A stretch of 64,000 bases of DNA from JBFWVR01 sp050246635 (GCA_050246635.1 JBFWVR010000010.1:122897-186896); one strand, 5' to 3'; positions 53,360 through 62,443 are shown, counted from the first letter of the stretch. The notes: a model not told the origin generated them from the letters alone. A program made the numbers and translations.

Positions 53360-55805
53360 CGTGTCCCAGCTCCGCCGCTACGGGCTCTCGGTCGGTGCCG
53401 TCGTCCTCGTGACGCTCATCGGCCTGCTGCTGCAGACCGTCGCCGAGACCAACCCGATCGGCTTCCTCATCTACGCCCCGCCCATCCTGCTGGCCGCCAC
53501 CGTCGGCGGCCTGGGTCCGACGCTGATGGCCACCCTCCTCGGAGGCCTGGCGGCGGAGTTCTTCCTGCGCCGCCCGTACTGGGCGTGGCCGGACGATCCG
53601 AGCGAGTGGGTGCCGATGATGCTGTACCTGGTCGTCGGCTTCGGCGTGAGCCTGCTTGCCGACAACCTCGCCCGCGTCCGGAACGACGTGCAGGCGCAGT
53701 CGGCGCAGCTCGAGGGCGCGCGGCGCGAAATGGAGCGGCTGTCGCGCGATGCGGCGCGCCGGGCCAAGGACTTCGAGACCCTCTTCGAGGTGGCGCCCAT
53801 CGGCATCGGCGTGTCGCAGGACCCCGACGGCCGCCAGGTCGTGCTCAACCCGGCGCTCGCCCGCCTGCTCGGCCTGGGCGACATCCGGACGCTCGACGCG
53901 TCGGCCGGCGTGTATCGCCCGTTCCAGGTCCAGAAGCAGGGGGTGTCCATGCCCGTCGCCGACCTGCCGCTGCAGCGGGCGGCGCGCCTCGGCGTGGAGA
54001 TTCGCGAGCCCCAGATCGACGTGCTCCTGGACGACGGCCGGCGCGTGAGCCTGGACGAGTTCGCCGCGCCGCTGTTCGACGAACAGGGCCACGTCCGCGG
54101 CGCCATCGGCGTGTTCCTCGACATCACGGAGCGGCAGCGCGCCGACCAGGAGCAGCGCTTCCTGATTGCCGCGAGCACGGTGCTGGCCTCGTCCCTCGAC
54201 TCGAGCGCGGCCCTCGCGGGCCTCGTGCGCCTCGCCGTGCCCGAGCTGGCCGACTGGTGCACGCTCGACGTGGTCGGCCGTGACGGCAGCGTCGAGCGCA
54301 CGGCCTGGGCCCACGCCGATCCGGAGATGGAGCGCCATCTCGAGCGGCTCGTGCGTGAGCGTTTCCCCGTCCGCTCCGAACAGGGCCTGCGGACCTCGAT
54401 TGCGGCCGTCGCGGACGCCAGGGCGGTGCTCTTCGAACGGGTCACCGTCGAGCAGATCCGGGAGATGGCATGGGACGCCGACCACGCGGAGCAGCTGCTC
54501 CACCTGGGGTGGACGTCGTCCATCGTGGTCCCGCTCGTGCAGCAGGGCCGGGTCGTCGCGGCGCTGGCCTGGGTGCGCGGACCGGGTCGTCCCCAGTACG
54601 ACGCGCGGGATCTCTCGCTCGCACAGGAGCTGGCGCGGCGCGCCGCGACCGCCGTGGAGAACGCGCGCCTCTACCGCGAGGCGCAGGAGGCCAACCGGCT
54701 CAAGGACGAGTTCCTGGCCACGCTCTCGCACGAGATGCGCACGCCGCTCAACGCGCTGCTCGGCTGGATCCAGCTCCTCAAGTCGGACCAGCTGGCGCCG
54801 GCGCGTCGCACCCGCGCCCTCGAGGCCATCGACCGGAGCGCGCGGCTGCAGGCGCAGCTCACCGCCGACCTGCTGGACGTCTCCCGCGCCATCACCGGCA
54901 AGCTGCGCCTCGACCCGCAGGACGTCGTCGTCGGCGCCCTCATCGAGGGCGCCATCGAGTCGCTGCGCCCGGCAGCCGATCTCAAGCACCTGTCGCTGCG
55001 CCTCGAGATCCCGGCCGGGATCCCGCCGCTCGTGCTCGATCCCGAGCGCCTGCAGCAGATCGTCTGGAACGTCCTGTCGAACGCGATCAAGTTCACGCCC
55101 ACCGGCGGCGCCATCGTGGTGGGCCTTGCCCTCGAGGACGAGGAGCTGGTGTTCACCGTGCGCGACACGGGTGTCGGGATCCGGCAGGAGTTCCTGCCGT
55201 TTGTGTTCGATCGCTTCCGGCAGGCCGATGGCGGCACGACGCGTGAGCACGGCGGTCTGGGGCTCGGCCTCGCGATCGTCCGGCACCTCGTGGAGTTGCA
55301 CGGCGGCACCGTGTCGGCGTCGAGTGACGGGCCCGGCCTCGGGGCGACGTTCACGGTGCGCCTGCCCGCCGTGCCCGCGACGTCCCACCCGGAGCCGCTG
55401 GTCGCGACCCGCGACGATCGAACGCGCCTCGACGGGCTGACGGTGCTGTTCGTGGACGATGATCCGGAGAGCCGTGACCTGGTGAGCGAGTTGCTGGAGG
55501 AACACGGCGTGCTGGTGACGGCCGTCGCGGGCGTGCCGGACGCGTGGGAGGTGTTCGTCACCGACCATCCGCACGTCGTGGTCACCGACCTGGCGATGCC
55601 GCAGGAAGACGGCTATTCCCTGCTGGCGCGCATCCGCGCGCTCGGCATCGACGAAGGCGGCGGCACGCCTGTCGTTGCCCTCACGGCTCACGCCCGCCCC
55701 GAGGACCGCGCCGCCGCGCTCGCCGCCGGCTTCCAGGCGTACCTCACGAAGCCGCTCGACGCCTCCGCGCTGATCGCGACACTGGCGGGGCTCCGCTCGC
55801 CCTGA
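53352..55805 (+). CDS. Hybrid histidine kinase (DUF4118-PAS-GAF-HK-REC)
   Basis: An 817-residue sensor. Residues 10-105 form a DUF4118 four-helix membrane domain, 142-268 PAS, 275-440 GAF, then the H-box 'TLSHEMRTPLNALLGW' near 460, N-box 'NVLSNAIKFTP', G-boxes 'RDTGVGI' and 'GLGLGLAIVRHL', and a C-terminal receiver with Asp in 'VVVTDLAMPQEDG'. The signal is unknown. The GTG at 53352 overlaps the end of the ligase-like gene; another GTG lies three codons later. Overlap with the ligase cluster suggests co-expression. Confidence 0.88.
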   Translation: MTDVSQLRRYGLSVGAVVLVTLIGLLLQTVAETNPIGFLIYAPPILLAATVGGLGPTLMATLLGGLAAEFFLRRPYWAWPDDPSEWVPMMLYLVVGFGVSLLADNLARVRNDVQAQSAQLEGARREMERLSRDAARRAKDFETLFEVAPIGIGVSQDPDGRQVVLNPALARLLGLGDIRTLDASAGVYRPFQVQKQGVSMPVADLPLQRAARLGVEIREPQIDVLLDDGRRVSLDEFAAPLFDEQGHVRGAIGVFLDITERQRADQEQRFLIAASTVLASSLDSSAALAGLVRLAVPELADWCTLDVVGRDGSVERTAWAHADPEMERHLERLVRERFPVRSEQGLRTSIAAVADARAVLFERVTVEQIREMAWDADHAEQLLHLGWTSSIVVPLVQQGRVVAALAWVRGPGRPQYDARDLSLAQELARRAATAVENARLYREAQEANRLKDEFLATLSHEMRTPLNALLGWIQLLKSDQLAPARRTRALEAIDRSARLQAQLTADLLDVSRAITGKLRLDPQDVVVGALIEGAIESLRPAADLKHLSLRLEIPAGIPPLVLDPERLQQIVWNVLSNAIKFTPTGGAIVVGLALEDEELVFTVRDTGVGIRQEFLPFVFDRFRQADGGTTREHGGLGLGLAIVRHLVELHGGTVSASSDGPGLGATFTVRLPAVPATSHPEPLVATRDDRTRLDGLTVLFVDDDPESRDLVSELLEEHGVLVTAVAGVPDAWEVFVTDHPHVVVTDLAMPQEDGYSLLARIRALGIDEGGGTPVVALTAHARPEDRAAALAAGFQAYLTKPLDASALIATLAGLRSP

Positions 55806-55990
55806 TCGAAAAAGGGGTCAGACCCCTATTTCGCTCCGGGCGAAATTCAGAATCAAGAAAACGGAATCAAGAAAGGAATTCGCCAAGAGGGAATTTCAGA
55901 AGGTCGCCTGGACAGCTGCCCGTTTTTCCATTCCCGATTCCGCCCTTCCTTTCCTGATTCCGTCTTCTTCATTCACTATTCGTACATCGC
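55806..55990. repeat. AAAGGGGTCAGACCCC core and GGAATCAAGAAAGGAAT inverted repeat
   Basis: It begins in the base after the kinase stop with the hairpin aaaaaggggtcagacccct (55809-55831), then has arms like those at 19155-19365: aatcaagaaaacggaatcaa (55851-55870) mirrored by cctttcctgattccgtcttc at 55948-55967. It lies between convergent genes. Confidence 0.8.
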
Positions 55991-56031
55991 CTCGAAGCGC
56001 GGGACAGCCCACATTTCCCTCAGCCGCCGTT

Positions 56032-56703
56032 TCACTGCTCCGCCAGCACGTCCTGCGGATCACCCGCCGCCACGAGGGCGCCGTCTTCGATCAGCAGCAC
56101 ACGATCGGCTATCTGCCGCAGCTCCCCGGCATCGTGCGTCACGTACACCAGCGGGACGTGCAGCTCGCTGCGAATGCGGAGCAGGTAAGGCAGGATCCGC
56201 TCCCGCCGGCGGCGGTCCACGGCCGCGAGTGGCTCGTCGAGCAGCAGCAGCTCGGGACCCGCGACGAGCGCACGGCCGATCGCGACGCGCTGGCGTTCGC
56301 CGCCCGACAGCACCGTGACGCGCCGCTCGAGCAGGTGGTCGATCTCGAGCATGCGGCTCACGGCCTCGACCGACAGCCTCTCGCCCACCCCGCCGCGCGC
56401 GCCGTAGTTGAGGTTGCCCCACACGGTGAGATGCGGGAACAGCAGCGAGTCCTGTGGGACGTAGCCAACCCGCCGGTCACGCGCCGGCACGTTCACCCCG
56501 GTGGCCGAGGAGAACAGCACACGATCGCCAATCCTGATCTCGCCGCGCTCCAGGACCCGCAGGCCAGCCACGGCCTCGAGCAGCGACGTCTTGCCGGCCC
56601 CTGATGGCCCGAACAGCCCCAGCACCTCCACCGAGGCCTCGTCCGCCACGTCGAGCGTGAACGCCTCCTGCCGCAGCCGCACGTCGAGGGCGAGGTGAAT
56701 CAC
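56032..56703 (-). CDS. modC: Molybdate ABC transporter ATPase (short form, no Mop domain)
   Basis: A 223-residue ABC ATPase. Walker A 'GPSGAGKT', Q-loop 'YVPQDSLLFPHLTV', signature 'LSGGERQRVAIGRAL', Walker B 'LLLLDEPLAAVD' and switch 'VTHDAGEL' are all present. Standard ModC is about 350 residues, with a C-terminal TOBE/Mop domain; here the protein ends after the ATPase domain. The missing domain appears in the separate HTH-Mop gene at 58421. The GTG start overlaps the modB stop (GTGA). Confidence 0.9.
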   Translation of the reverse strand: MIHLALDVRLRQEAFTLDVADEASVEVLGLFGPSGAGKTSLLEAVAGLRVLERGEIRIGDRVLFSSATGVNVPARDRRVGYVPQDSLLFPHLTVWGNLNYGARGGVGERLSVEAVSRMLEIDHLLERRVTVLSGGERQRVAIGRALVAGPELLLLDEPLAAVDRRRRERILPYLLRIRSELHVPLVYVTHDAGELRQIADRVLLIEDGALVAAGDPQDVLAEQ

Positions 56704-57368
56704 GCCCGCGCTCCTGGACGCGCGAGCACGTTCGACAGCAGGATGGCCCCGAAGGCCAGCACCACCGACACGATGAGCAGCCCGGCCGCCTGATCTTCCC
56801 GGCCCGCCTCGACGAAGTCGAAGATGGCCAGCGCCAGCGTCTGTGTACGCCCGGGAATGCTGCCGGCCACCATGATCGTGGCGCCGAACTCCCCCAGCGC
56901 GCGCGAGAACCCCAGCAGCGCCCCGGCCAGGATCGCGCGTGAGGCAAGCGGCAGCGTGATCGTCAGCAGGATGCGCCAGGGACCGGCGCCGAGCGTCGCG
57001 GCAATCTGTTCGTATCGCGGATCCACCTGCTCGATGCCCGCCCGGGCCGTACGCACGATGAGCGGGAAGCTCATCACCGCCATGGCAATCACCACGGCCC
57101 GCCAGGTGAAGATCACGTCGATGCCGGCCGCATCGAGCGCCTGCCCCACCGGGCTGCGCCGCCCGAAGAGCCACAGCAGCAGTAGCCCCGTGGCGACCGG
57201 GGGCAACACGAGTGGTAGCGACGCCACGGTTTCGAGGATCGCCTTGCCCCGGAAGCGGCCGCGAGCCAGCACCCACGCGACCGCGAGGCCGGGCGCCAGC
57301 GCAATGAGCGTCGCCAGCCCCGCCATCGTCGCGGAGAAGCGCGCGATGGCAAGCGTGTCAGCGTCCAT
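56700..57368 (-). CDS. modB: Molybdate ABC transporter permease
   Basis: A 222-residue inner-membrane permease with about five helices and the coupling signature 'ATLGAGPWRILLTITLPLASR'. The ATG at 57368 gives the typical 'MDADTLAIARFSATMAG' start; the longer frame upstream lies inside modA in another frame. It overlaps modA by eleven bases. Confidence 0.9.
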   Translation of the reverse strand: MDADTLAIARFSATMAGLATLIALAPGLAVAWVLARGRFRGKAILETVASLPLVLPPVATGLLLLWLFGRRSPVGQALDAAGIDVIFTWRAVVIAMAVMSFPLIVRTARAGIEQVDPRYEQIAATLGAGPWRILLTITLPLASRAILAGALLGFSRALGEFGATIMVAGSIPGRTQTLALAIFDFVEAGREDQAAGLLIVSVVLAFGAILLSNVLARPGARA

Positions 57369-58125
57369 CCGCCATCTCGAAACCAGCCTGCTCGAATCGC
57401 GCCCTGGCCGTCGGGCCGCGCAGCCACGCCACGAATGCCCCGGCTGCCGCCTCGCGCCCCCCGGCGACAACGGCCGCGGGATAGACGACCGCGGGCGCTT
57501 CGGCTTCCGGCACGCGCAGCGTGACCGTCACCTCGTTCGTGGTCTTCGCATCCGTCGCGTAGACGATGCCGGCTTCCGCCCGGCCTTCGCGCACGGCAGC
57601 CAGTGCCGCCCGGACGTTGGGCAGCGGCACGACGCGGGACGACACCGCGTCCCACAGGCCCAGCCCCTCCAGCCAGCGCCGGCCGTAGACCCCGGCGGGG
57701 ACGCTGTCGGGATTCCCCATCGCCACGTGCCGTACACGGGCGGCCGCCAGGCCCCTTGCGCTTCCGACCGGCGCTTCACCCCTGGGCACGATGACGACGA
57801 GCGCGTTCGAGAGAAGTGCCCTCCGGCTGCCGGCGGCAATGCGGCCCGCCTGCTGGACGACATCCATCTGCGCCTGGTCCGCGCTGAGGAACACGTCCAC
57901 CGGCGCGCCGGCAACGATCTGCCGCGCCAGCGTGTTCGACCCGGCCGTCGTCACGCTCACGTCGACGCCGGTCTCCGCCTCGTACGCCGCGGCCAGGTCG
58001 CGCATCACGTCCGACAGGCTCGCCGCCGCCGCCACGAGGATGCGCTCCCGGGACGCCTCGACGGGAGCAACCGCCAGCGCGCAGGCCGAGACGATGGCCA
58101 GGAGCCGGAGGGACATGGAGCGCAT
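57358..58125 (-). CDS. modA: Molybdate-binding protein
   Basis: A 255-residue periplasmic binding protein with signal peptide ('RLLAIVSACALAVAPVEA'). 'AASLSDVMRDLAAAYE' holds the oxyanion-binding Ser residues, and 'GSNTLARQIVAGAPVDVFLS' (the second Ser loop) and 'GIVYATDA' are typical of ModA. It delivers molybdate or tungstate to ModBC. The start at 58125 includes 'MRSMSLRLL'; the Met three codons later is an alternative. Divergent from the HTH-Mop regulator. Confidence 0.92.
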   Translation of the reverse strand: MRSMSLRLLAIVSACALAVAPVEASRERILVAAAASLSDVMRDLAAAYEAETGVDVSVTTAGSNTLARQIVAGAPVDVFLSADQAQMDVVQQAGRIAAGSRRALLSNALVVIVPRGEAPVGSARGLAAARVRHVAMGNPDSVPAGVYGRRWLEGLGLWDAVSSRVVPLPNVRAALAAVREGRAEAGIVYATDAKTTNEVTVTLRVPEAEAPAVVYPAAVVAGGREAAAGAFVAWLRGPTARARFEQAGFEMADGR

Positions 58126-58204
58126 ATATCGATTCTGGACGATTTGCGGCGGTTTGGCACCCACTTTCGGGCAGGTCTCTGCCAGTGGCGCAGAACTGCA
58201 CAGA

Positions 58205-58375
58205 ACCACCAGCCACGAAGGACACGAAGGACACGAAGCACACGGGACAGGAAGATGGGGACTGTCCGGACTGTCCCCATTTCCGACGCACCACCTCGCC
58301 CAGCAGGAACAATCCGGGGCATTCGCCGCTCCTGGGCCCTTCGTGCGCTTCGTGGCCTTCGTGGCTGGCTGTTCT
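58205..58375. repeat. CACGAAGGA inverted repeat with GGGGACTGTCC core
   Basis: Left arm 58207-58236 (ccagccacgaaggacacgaa and onward) mirrors right arm 58339-58368. The centre contains the palindrome atggggactgtccg / gactgtccccat (58254-58280). It lies in the spacer between divergent modA and the regulator and so must share space with both promoters. Confidence 0.85.
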
Positions 58376-58420
58376 TGATTCCGGTTTCTGGTTTCTTGAT
58401 TCGCACGTAAGCTGTGTCCC

Positions 58421-58891
58421 GTGAGCACGCTCCTGACCCCACGTGAAGCGTCCGACCGGCTCGGTGTCGGCTACTCCACCCTGAAGCAGTGGATCTATCG
58501 CGGCACGGTGCGCACCGTGCGGACGGGCGGCGGCCACCACCGGGTGCCCGAGGCCGAGGTGGAGCGCATCCTTGCCGCCCAGGGCACGGCCCCGGCCGTG
58601 CGCCGGGCCGCGGCTCCCGACGGCGTGCTCGTCGCCCTCAGCGGCCGCAACCAGCTCCGCGGCATCGTCGAGGAAGTGCGGGTGGAGGGCCTGCTCGCCC
58701 AGGTCCGGCTGCGCGTGGCCGATCAGACCCTGACCGCGGTCATCACCCGCGACGCCGTCGCCGCCCTCAAGCTCCGCCGCGGAGACGAGGCCGTCGCCAT
58801 CGTCAAGTCCACCGAGGTGATGATCGGCCGCCATGCCCCCCGCCCCGTCCCCGCGCCGCGCAAGACGGCGAAGAAGCGAAAGAAGGGATAG
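58421..58891 (+). CDS. HTH-Mop molybdate-responsive regulator
   Basis: A 156-residue protein. Residues 3-50 form an excisionase/MerR-type HTH ('TPREASDRLGVGYSTLKQWI'). Residues 68-135 are a Mop/TOBE molybdate-binding domain ('SGRNQLRGIVEEVRVEGLLA' and 'VITRDAVAALKL'). The tail is Lys/Arg-rich. It is functionally like ModE but with a different DNA-binding domain, and its Mop domain may also stand in for the one missing from ModC. Its divergent position from modA makes modABC the probable target. The GTG start is the first of the conserved frame. Confidence 0.87.
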   Translation: MSTLLTPREASDRLGVGYSTLKQWIYRGTVRTVRTGGGHHRVPEAEVERILAAQGTAPAVRRAAAPDGVLVALSGRNQLRGIVEEVRVEGLLAQVRLRVADQTLTAVITRDAVAALKLRRGDEAVAIVKSTEVMIGRHAPRPVPAPRKTAKKRKKG

Positions 58892-58904
58892 AATCCCCGC
58901 ACGT

Positions 58905-59135
58905 CTTCGGCCCACGAACGGGACCCGAACAGCGAGACACTGAGCACACCGAAGACACCGAAGACACTGAAGACACTGAAAGACGGGTTGATCCTGGGCC
59001 TGACGGGCACTCAGAACGAGAGGCACGGAAGGTCCACAACGTCATCTGTGCATCCTGTCTTTCATCTGTGCATCTGTGTTGCGTCCCCGGTATCTGTGCC
59101 ATCTGTGCCATCTGTGGCTCCTTCGTAATCTGTGG
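58905..59135. repeat. 9-bp GACACTGAA tract and CATCTGTGCA tract
   Basis: The first part, 58920-58980, repeats gacaccgaa and gacactgaa. The second part, 59040-59122, repeats catctgtgca and tatctgtgcc. The second tract ends near the M28 start codon and leaves no ribosome site. The complement of both tracts appears at 61256-61498, so the peptidase and hisI genes sit inside a large inverted pair. Confidence 0.8.
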
Positions 59136-59138
59136 CCT

Positions 59139-60719
59139 ATGAAATCCACCATCACTGCCCTCGCAATCGTTGCCATCACCGCCGTCGTCTCCGCGCAGTC
59201 GGCCCTCGATGCCGGCGTCTTCTCGCGCATCCGTGACGAGGGCCTGAACCGCTCCCAGGCCATGGACCACGTCAGCTGGATGGCCGACGTCTATGGCCCG
59301 CGCATGACCGGGACGCCGTCGTTCGCGGCCGCGAGCGACTGGGCGATGAAGCAGTTCTCGTCATGGGGCCTCCAGAACGTGCACCAGGAGCGGTTCCAGT
59401 ACGGCCAGGGCTGGAAGGTGGAGCGCTTCTCGGCGCACCTCGTCGAGCCCCAGGTGCAGCCGATCATCGGCTACCCGCGGAACTGGTCGCCCTCGACCGA
59501 CGGCCCGATCACCGCCGATGTCGTCCGGGTGGTGATCAACGGCGAAGCCGACCTCGCGAAGTACACCGGGACGCTGAAGGGCAAGATCGTCCTGCCGCAG
59601 CCGGCGCGCCGCGTGCGCATGCTCGACGGCCGCCTCGTGCTCCGCATGACGGACGCCGAGATCAAGGAGGCCCTGACGACCCCGATTTCCGGCGGGGACG
59701 GTGGTGCCGGCGGCAACTTCGCGGCGTTCCAGGATCTGCAGCGCAAGCTGAACGCCTTCTTCGTCACCGAAGGCGTTGCGGCGGTGCTCGAGCGCGGCAG
59801 CGACTCCGACACCTCCGCCGGCGGCAGCGACCTCTCGTGGGAGACGCAGCGTGTCGACGGCGGCACCATCTTCCCGGGCAGTGGCGGCAGCCGTGACGCC
59901 AGCCAGCCGAAGCAGGTGCCCTCCGCCACCATTGCCGTCGAGCACTACAACCGCATGATCCGCATCCTCGACAAGGGCCTGCCGGTCCGGGTCGAGCTCA
60001 ACATCCAGACCACGTTCTATCCGGAGACGGGGGAGGGGAACGGGATCAACACGATTGCCGAGATTCCCGGCACCGACCTCGCGGACCAGGTCGTCATCCT
60101 CGGCGCGCACTTCGACTCCACGGCCGGGTCGACGGGCGCCACCGACAACGCGACCGGCTCCGCCGCCATGATGGAGGCCGCGCGCATCATCCAGTCGCTG
60201 GGCCTCAAGCCGCGCCGCACCATCCGCGTCGCGCTCTGGGGCGGCGAGGAGCAGGGCCTGCTCGGTTCGCGCGCCTATGTGGCGCGCCACTACGGCGACC
60301 CGGCGAAGGGCACCGCCACGGCGGACCACGGCAAGGTCGCGGCCTACTTCAACCTCGACAATGGCACCGGGCGCATCCGCGGCATCTGGGCCCAGGGCAA
60401 CGTGGGCGCGATGGCGGAGTTCCGCGAGTGGCTCGAGACCGTGAAGGACCTCGGCGCCGAGTACGTCGGGCCCCGCTCGGTCACCTCCACCGACCACTCC
60501 CCGTTCGACGCGGTGGGCATCCCGGGCTTCCAGTTCATGCAGGAACGGCTGGAGTACAACGCCCGCAGCCACCACTCGAACATGGACTTCGTGGACCGGG
60601 TCCAGCGCGAGGACCTGGTGCAGCAGGCCACCGTGGCGGCCGTCTTCGCCTGGTATGCCGCGAACACCGACCAGCCGCTGCCCCGCAAGGCCGTTGCAAA
60701 CGGCACCGGGCCGCGTTAA
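59139..60719 (+). CDS. Exported M28-family zinc aminopeptidase
   Basis: A 526-residue metallopeptidase with signal peptide ('MKSTITALAIVAITAVVSAQ'). A PA-like insert lies between residues 130 and 270. Zinc ligands are His in 'LGAHFDSTAG', Asp in 'TDNATGSAAM', Glu-Glu in 'WGGEEQGLLGS', Asp in 'YFNLDNGTG' and His in 'TSTDHSPFD'. It releases N-terminal residues from peptides in the periplasm. The ATG at 59139 begins the signal peptide. The his leader starts eleven bases after its stop. Confidence 0.93.
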   Translation: MKSTITALAIVAITAVVSAQSALDAGVFSRIRDEGLNRSQAMDHVSWMADVYGPRMTGTPSFAAASDWAMKQFSSWGLQNVHQERFQYGQGWKVERFSAHLVEPQVQPIIGYPRNWSPSTDGPITADVVRVVINGEADLAKYTGTLKGKIVLPQPARRVRMLDGRLVLRMTDAEIKEALTTPISGGDGGAGGNFAAFQDLQRKLNAFFVTEGVAAVLERGSDSDTSAGGSDLSWETQRVDGGTIFPGSGGSRDASQPKQVPSATIAVEHYNRMIRILDKGLPVRVELNIQTTFYPETGEGNGINTIAEIPGTDLADQVVILGAHFDSTAGSTGATDNATGSAAMMEAARIIQSLGLKPRRTIRVALWGGEEQGLLGSRAYVARHYGDPAKGTATADHGKVAAYFNLDNGTGRIRGIWAQGNVGAMAEFREWLETVKDLGAEYVGPRSVTSTDHSPFDAVGIPGFQFMQERLEYNARSHHSNMDFVDRVQREDLVQQATVAAVFAWYAANTDQPLPRKAVANGTGPR

Positions 60720-60730
60720 GCTTGGCTGAC

Positions 60731-60808
60731 ATGTCGTTCGTCCACGTCGCGCATCGGGCCCACCACCACCGCTCCACGAGCGGACCGGCCGGACTGCGCG
60801 TCCACTGA
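60731..60808 (+). CDS. hisL: Histidine leader peptide (25 residues, His-rich)
   Basis: Reads 'MSFVHVAHRAHHHRSTSGPA' then 'GLRVH' and stop. Six of 25 residues are His, with five in a ten-residue window ('HVAHRAHHHR'). It sits 40 bases before a strong terminator and 130 bases before hisI, the exact layout of a his attenuator. When charged His-tRNA is scarce the ribosome should stall on the His codons and prevent the terminator from forming. A weak promoter (TTGCAA 60694-60699, TAAGCT 60717-60722) would start transcription at or next to the ATG, so the leader may be leaderless. Confidence 0.75.
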   Translation: MSFVHVAHRAHHHRSTSGPAGLRVH

Positions 60809-60847
60809 CGAATCGACCCGCGCTTCGTCACACACGAAACGCCCGCA

Positions 60848-60879
60848 GGCCCGCCGGATCCGGCGGGCCTTTTGTTTTT
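60848..60879 (+). terminator. his attenuator terminator
   Basis: The 22-base palindrome GGCCCGCCG-GATC-CGGCGGGCC (60848-60869) is followed by TTTTGTTTTT. Upstream, gacgaa / ttcgtc (60806-60829) makes a competing hairpin. It lies between the His-rich leader and hisI. Confidence 0.85.
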
Positions 60880-60937
60880 GCACGACAGAAGCGCGCCGGC
60901 TCCCGTGGCCCCAGGGCCCAGACAAGGACCAGGACCG

Positions 60938-61255
60938 ATGGACTTCAGCAAACTGGACGGCCTCATCCCCGCCGTCGTGCAGGACGACACGAGCAACGAG
61001 GTGCTCATGGTCGGCTTCATGAACGAGGAGGCCTGGAAGATCACGCAGGACACCGGCTTCGTCACGTTCTTCAGCCGCACCCGGAACAAACTCTGGACGA
61101 AGGGCGAGACCTCCGGCAATCGCCTCGCCGTCAAGCGGATCCTGATCGACTGCGACGAAGACACCGTGCTCGTGCGCGTCGACCGGCAGGGAGATGGCAA
61201 CGTCTGTCACACCGGCAACCGATCCTGCTTCTATACGGAGATCCCTGCTACGTAG
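60938..61255 (+). CDS. hisI: Phosphoribosyl-AMP cyclohydrolase
   Basis: A 105-residue enzyme that opens the ring of phosphoribosyl-AMP, the third step of histidine synthesis. Zinc/Mg sites are seen in 'DCDEDTVLVRVD' and the Cys/His of 'GDGNVCHTGNRSCFY'; 'EVLMVGFMNEEAW' opens the fold. It is the HisI domain alone, without HisE. It is the first structural gene after the attenuator. Confidence 0.93.
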   Translation: MDFSKLDGLIPAVVQDDTSNEVLMVGFMNEEAWKITQDTGFVTFFSRTRNKLWTKGETSGNRLAVKRILIDCDEDTVLVRVDRQGDGNVCHTGNRSCFYTEIPAT

Positions 61256-61498
61256 GCCACAGATGGCACAGATTGCACAGATGGCACAGGCAGGGCCAAC
61301 ACAGATGCACAGATGTCACGGGATGCACAGATGAAAGAAGGCAGGGTTGAAGCGGCTCCGGCTCTGGCCCTTACTCGAGATGTGAGTGTGCCGGTGTCCT
61401 CCGTGTCTTCCGTATGCCCCGTATGTTCAGTGTGCCCCGTATGTTCAGTGTGTTCAGTGTGTTCAGTGTTTCCGTGAAATCCGTGTAATCCGTGGATG
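61256..61498. repeat. ACAGATGGC / TTCAGTGTG repeat block inside the his operon
   Basis: Tracts of cacagatggcacagattgca (61258-61340) and then ccgtatgttcagtgtgttca units (61395-61498). They are the complements of the tracts at 58905-59135. The block separates hisI and hisG by 281 bases, far more than in usual his operons. Confidence 0.8.
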
Positions 61499-61536
61499 AT
61501 CTGATTCCGCGCACTCCGAAAAAAGGCATCAGCGAA

Positions 61537-62427
61537 ATGTCCGTCCTTAAACTCGGCATCCCCAAAGGCTCCCTCCAGGACGCGACGGTCCAGCTCTTCG
61601 ACCGCGCGGGCTTCAAGATTCACGTCTCGTCCCGGAGCTACTTCCCCTCGATAGACGACCCGGAGATCGAGTGCATGCTTATCCGGGCGCAGGAGATGGC
61701 CCGATACGTCTCGGACGGCGTGATCGACGCCGGCCTCACCGGCATGGACTGGATTGCGGAGCACCAGATCGGCCATCCGGAAGAGGCGCCGCTCGTCCCC
61801 GTCTGCGACCTCGTCTACGCGAAGCAGAGCTTCGGCAAGGTGAAGTGGGTGCTGGCCGTCCCCGAGGGCTCGAAGTACCAGAAGGCCGAGGACCTGGACG
61901 GCTGCCGCATCGCCACGGAGCTCGTGCGCGTGACGAGCGACTACTTCCAGCAGCGCCACGTGAACGTCGACGTCGAGTTCTCCTGGGGCGCCACCGAGGT
62001 CAAGCCCCCCGTCCTCGCCGACGCCATCGTCGAGGCCACCGAGACGGGGTCGACCCTGCGCGCCAACCGGCTCCGCATCATCGAGACGCTGATGGAGTCG
62101 AACACCCAGCTCATTGCCAACCAGCCAGCGATGGCAGACGACTGGAAGAAGACGAAGATCGAGAACATCGCGCTGCTGCTCAAGGCTGCCATCGAGGCCC
62201 AGGGCCGCGTCGGCCTGATGCTGAACGTGAGGAAGGCCGACCTCGACGCCATCATCGAGCAGCTCCCGGCCCTGCAGCGCCCGACGATTTCGGCGCTGTC
62301 GGATCCCGACTGGGTCGCCGTGAACACGATCATCGAGGAGAAGACCGTGCGCGACCTGATCCCCCGGTTGAAACAGGCGGGTGGGCAGGGCATCGTGGAG
62401 TATCCGCTGAACAAGATCGTCGTGTAG
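61537..62427 (+). CDS. hisG: ATP phosphoribosyltransferase, long form
   Basis: A 296-residue HisG that starts histidine synthesis from ATP and PRPP. The catalytic domains contain 'LGIPKGSLQDATVQLFDRAG' and 'DAGLTGMDWI'. The PRPP loop is in 'EATETGSTLRANRLRI'. The C-terminal ~80 residues ('GLMLNVRKADLDAIIEQLPA' onward) form the ACT-like histidine-binding domain, so feedback inhibition is expected and HisZ is not needed. The ATG at 61537 matches the conserved 'LKLGIPKG' start. Confidence 0.95.
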   Translation: MSVLKLGIPKGSLQDATVQLFDRAGFKIHVSSRSYFPSIDDPEIECMLIRAQEMARYVSDGVIDAGLTGMDWIAEHQIGHPEEAPLVPVCDLVYAKQSFGKVKWVLAVPEGSKYQKAEDLDGCRIATELVRVTSDYFQQRHVNVDVEFSWGATEVKPPVLADAIVEATETGSTLRANRLRIIETLMESNTQLIANQPAMADDWKKTKIENIALLLKAAIEAQGRVGLMLNVRKADLDAIIEQLPALQRPTISALSDPDWVAVNTIIEEKTVRDLIPRLKQAGGQGIVEYPLNKIVV

Positions 62428-62443
62428 GCAGGAATGCCTACAC

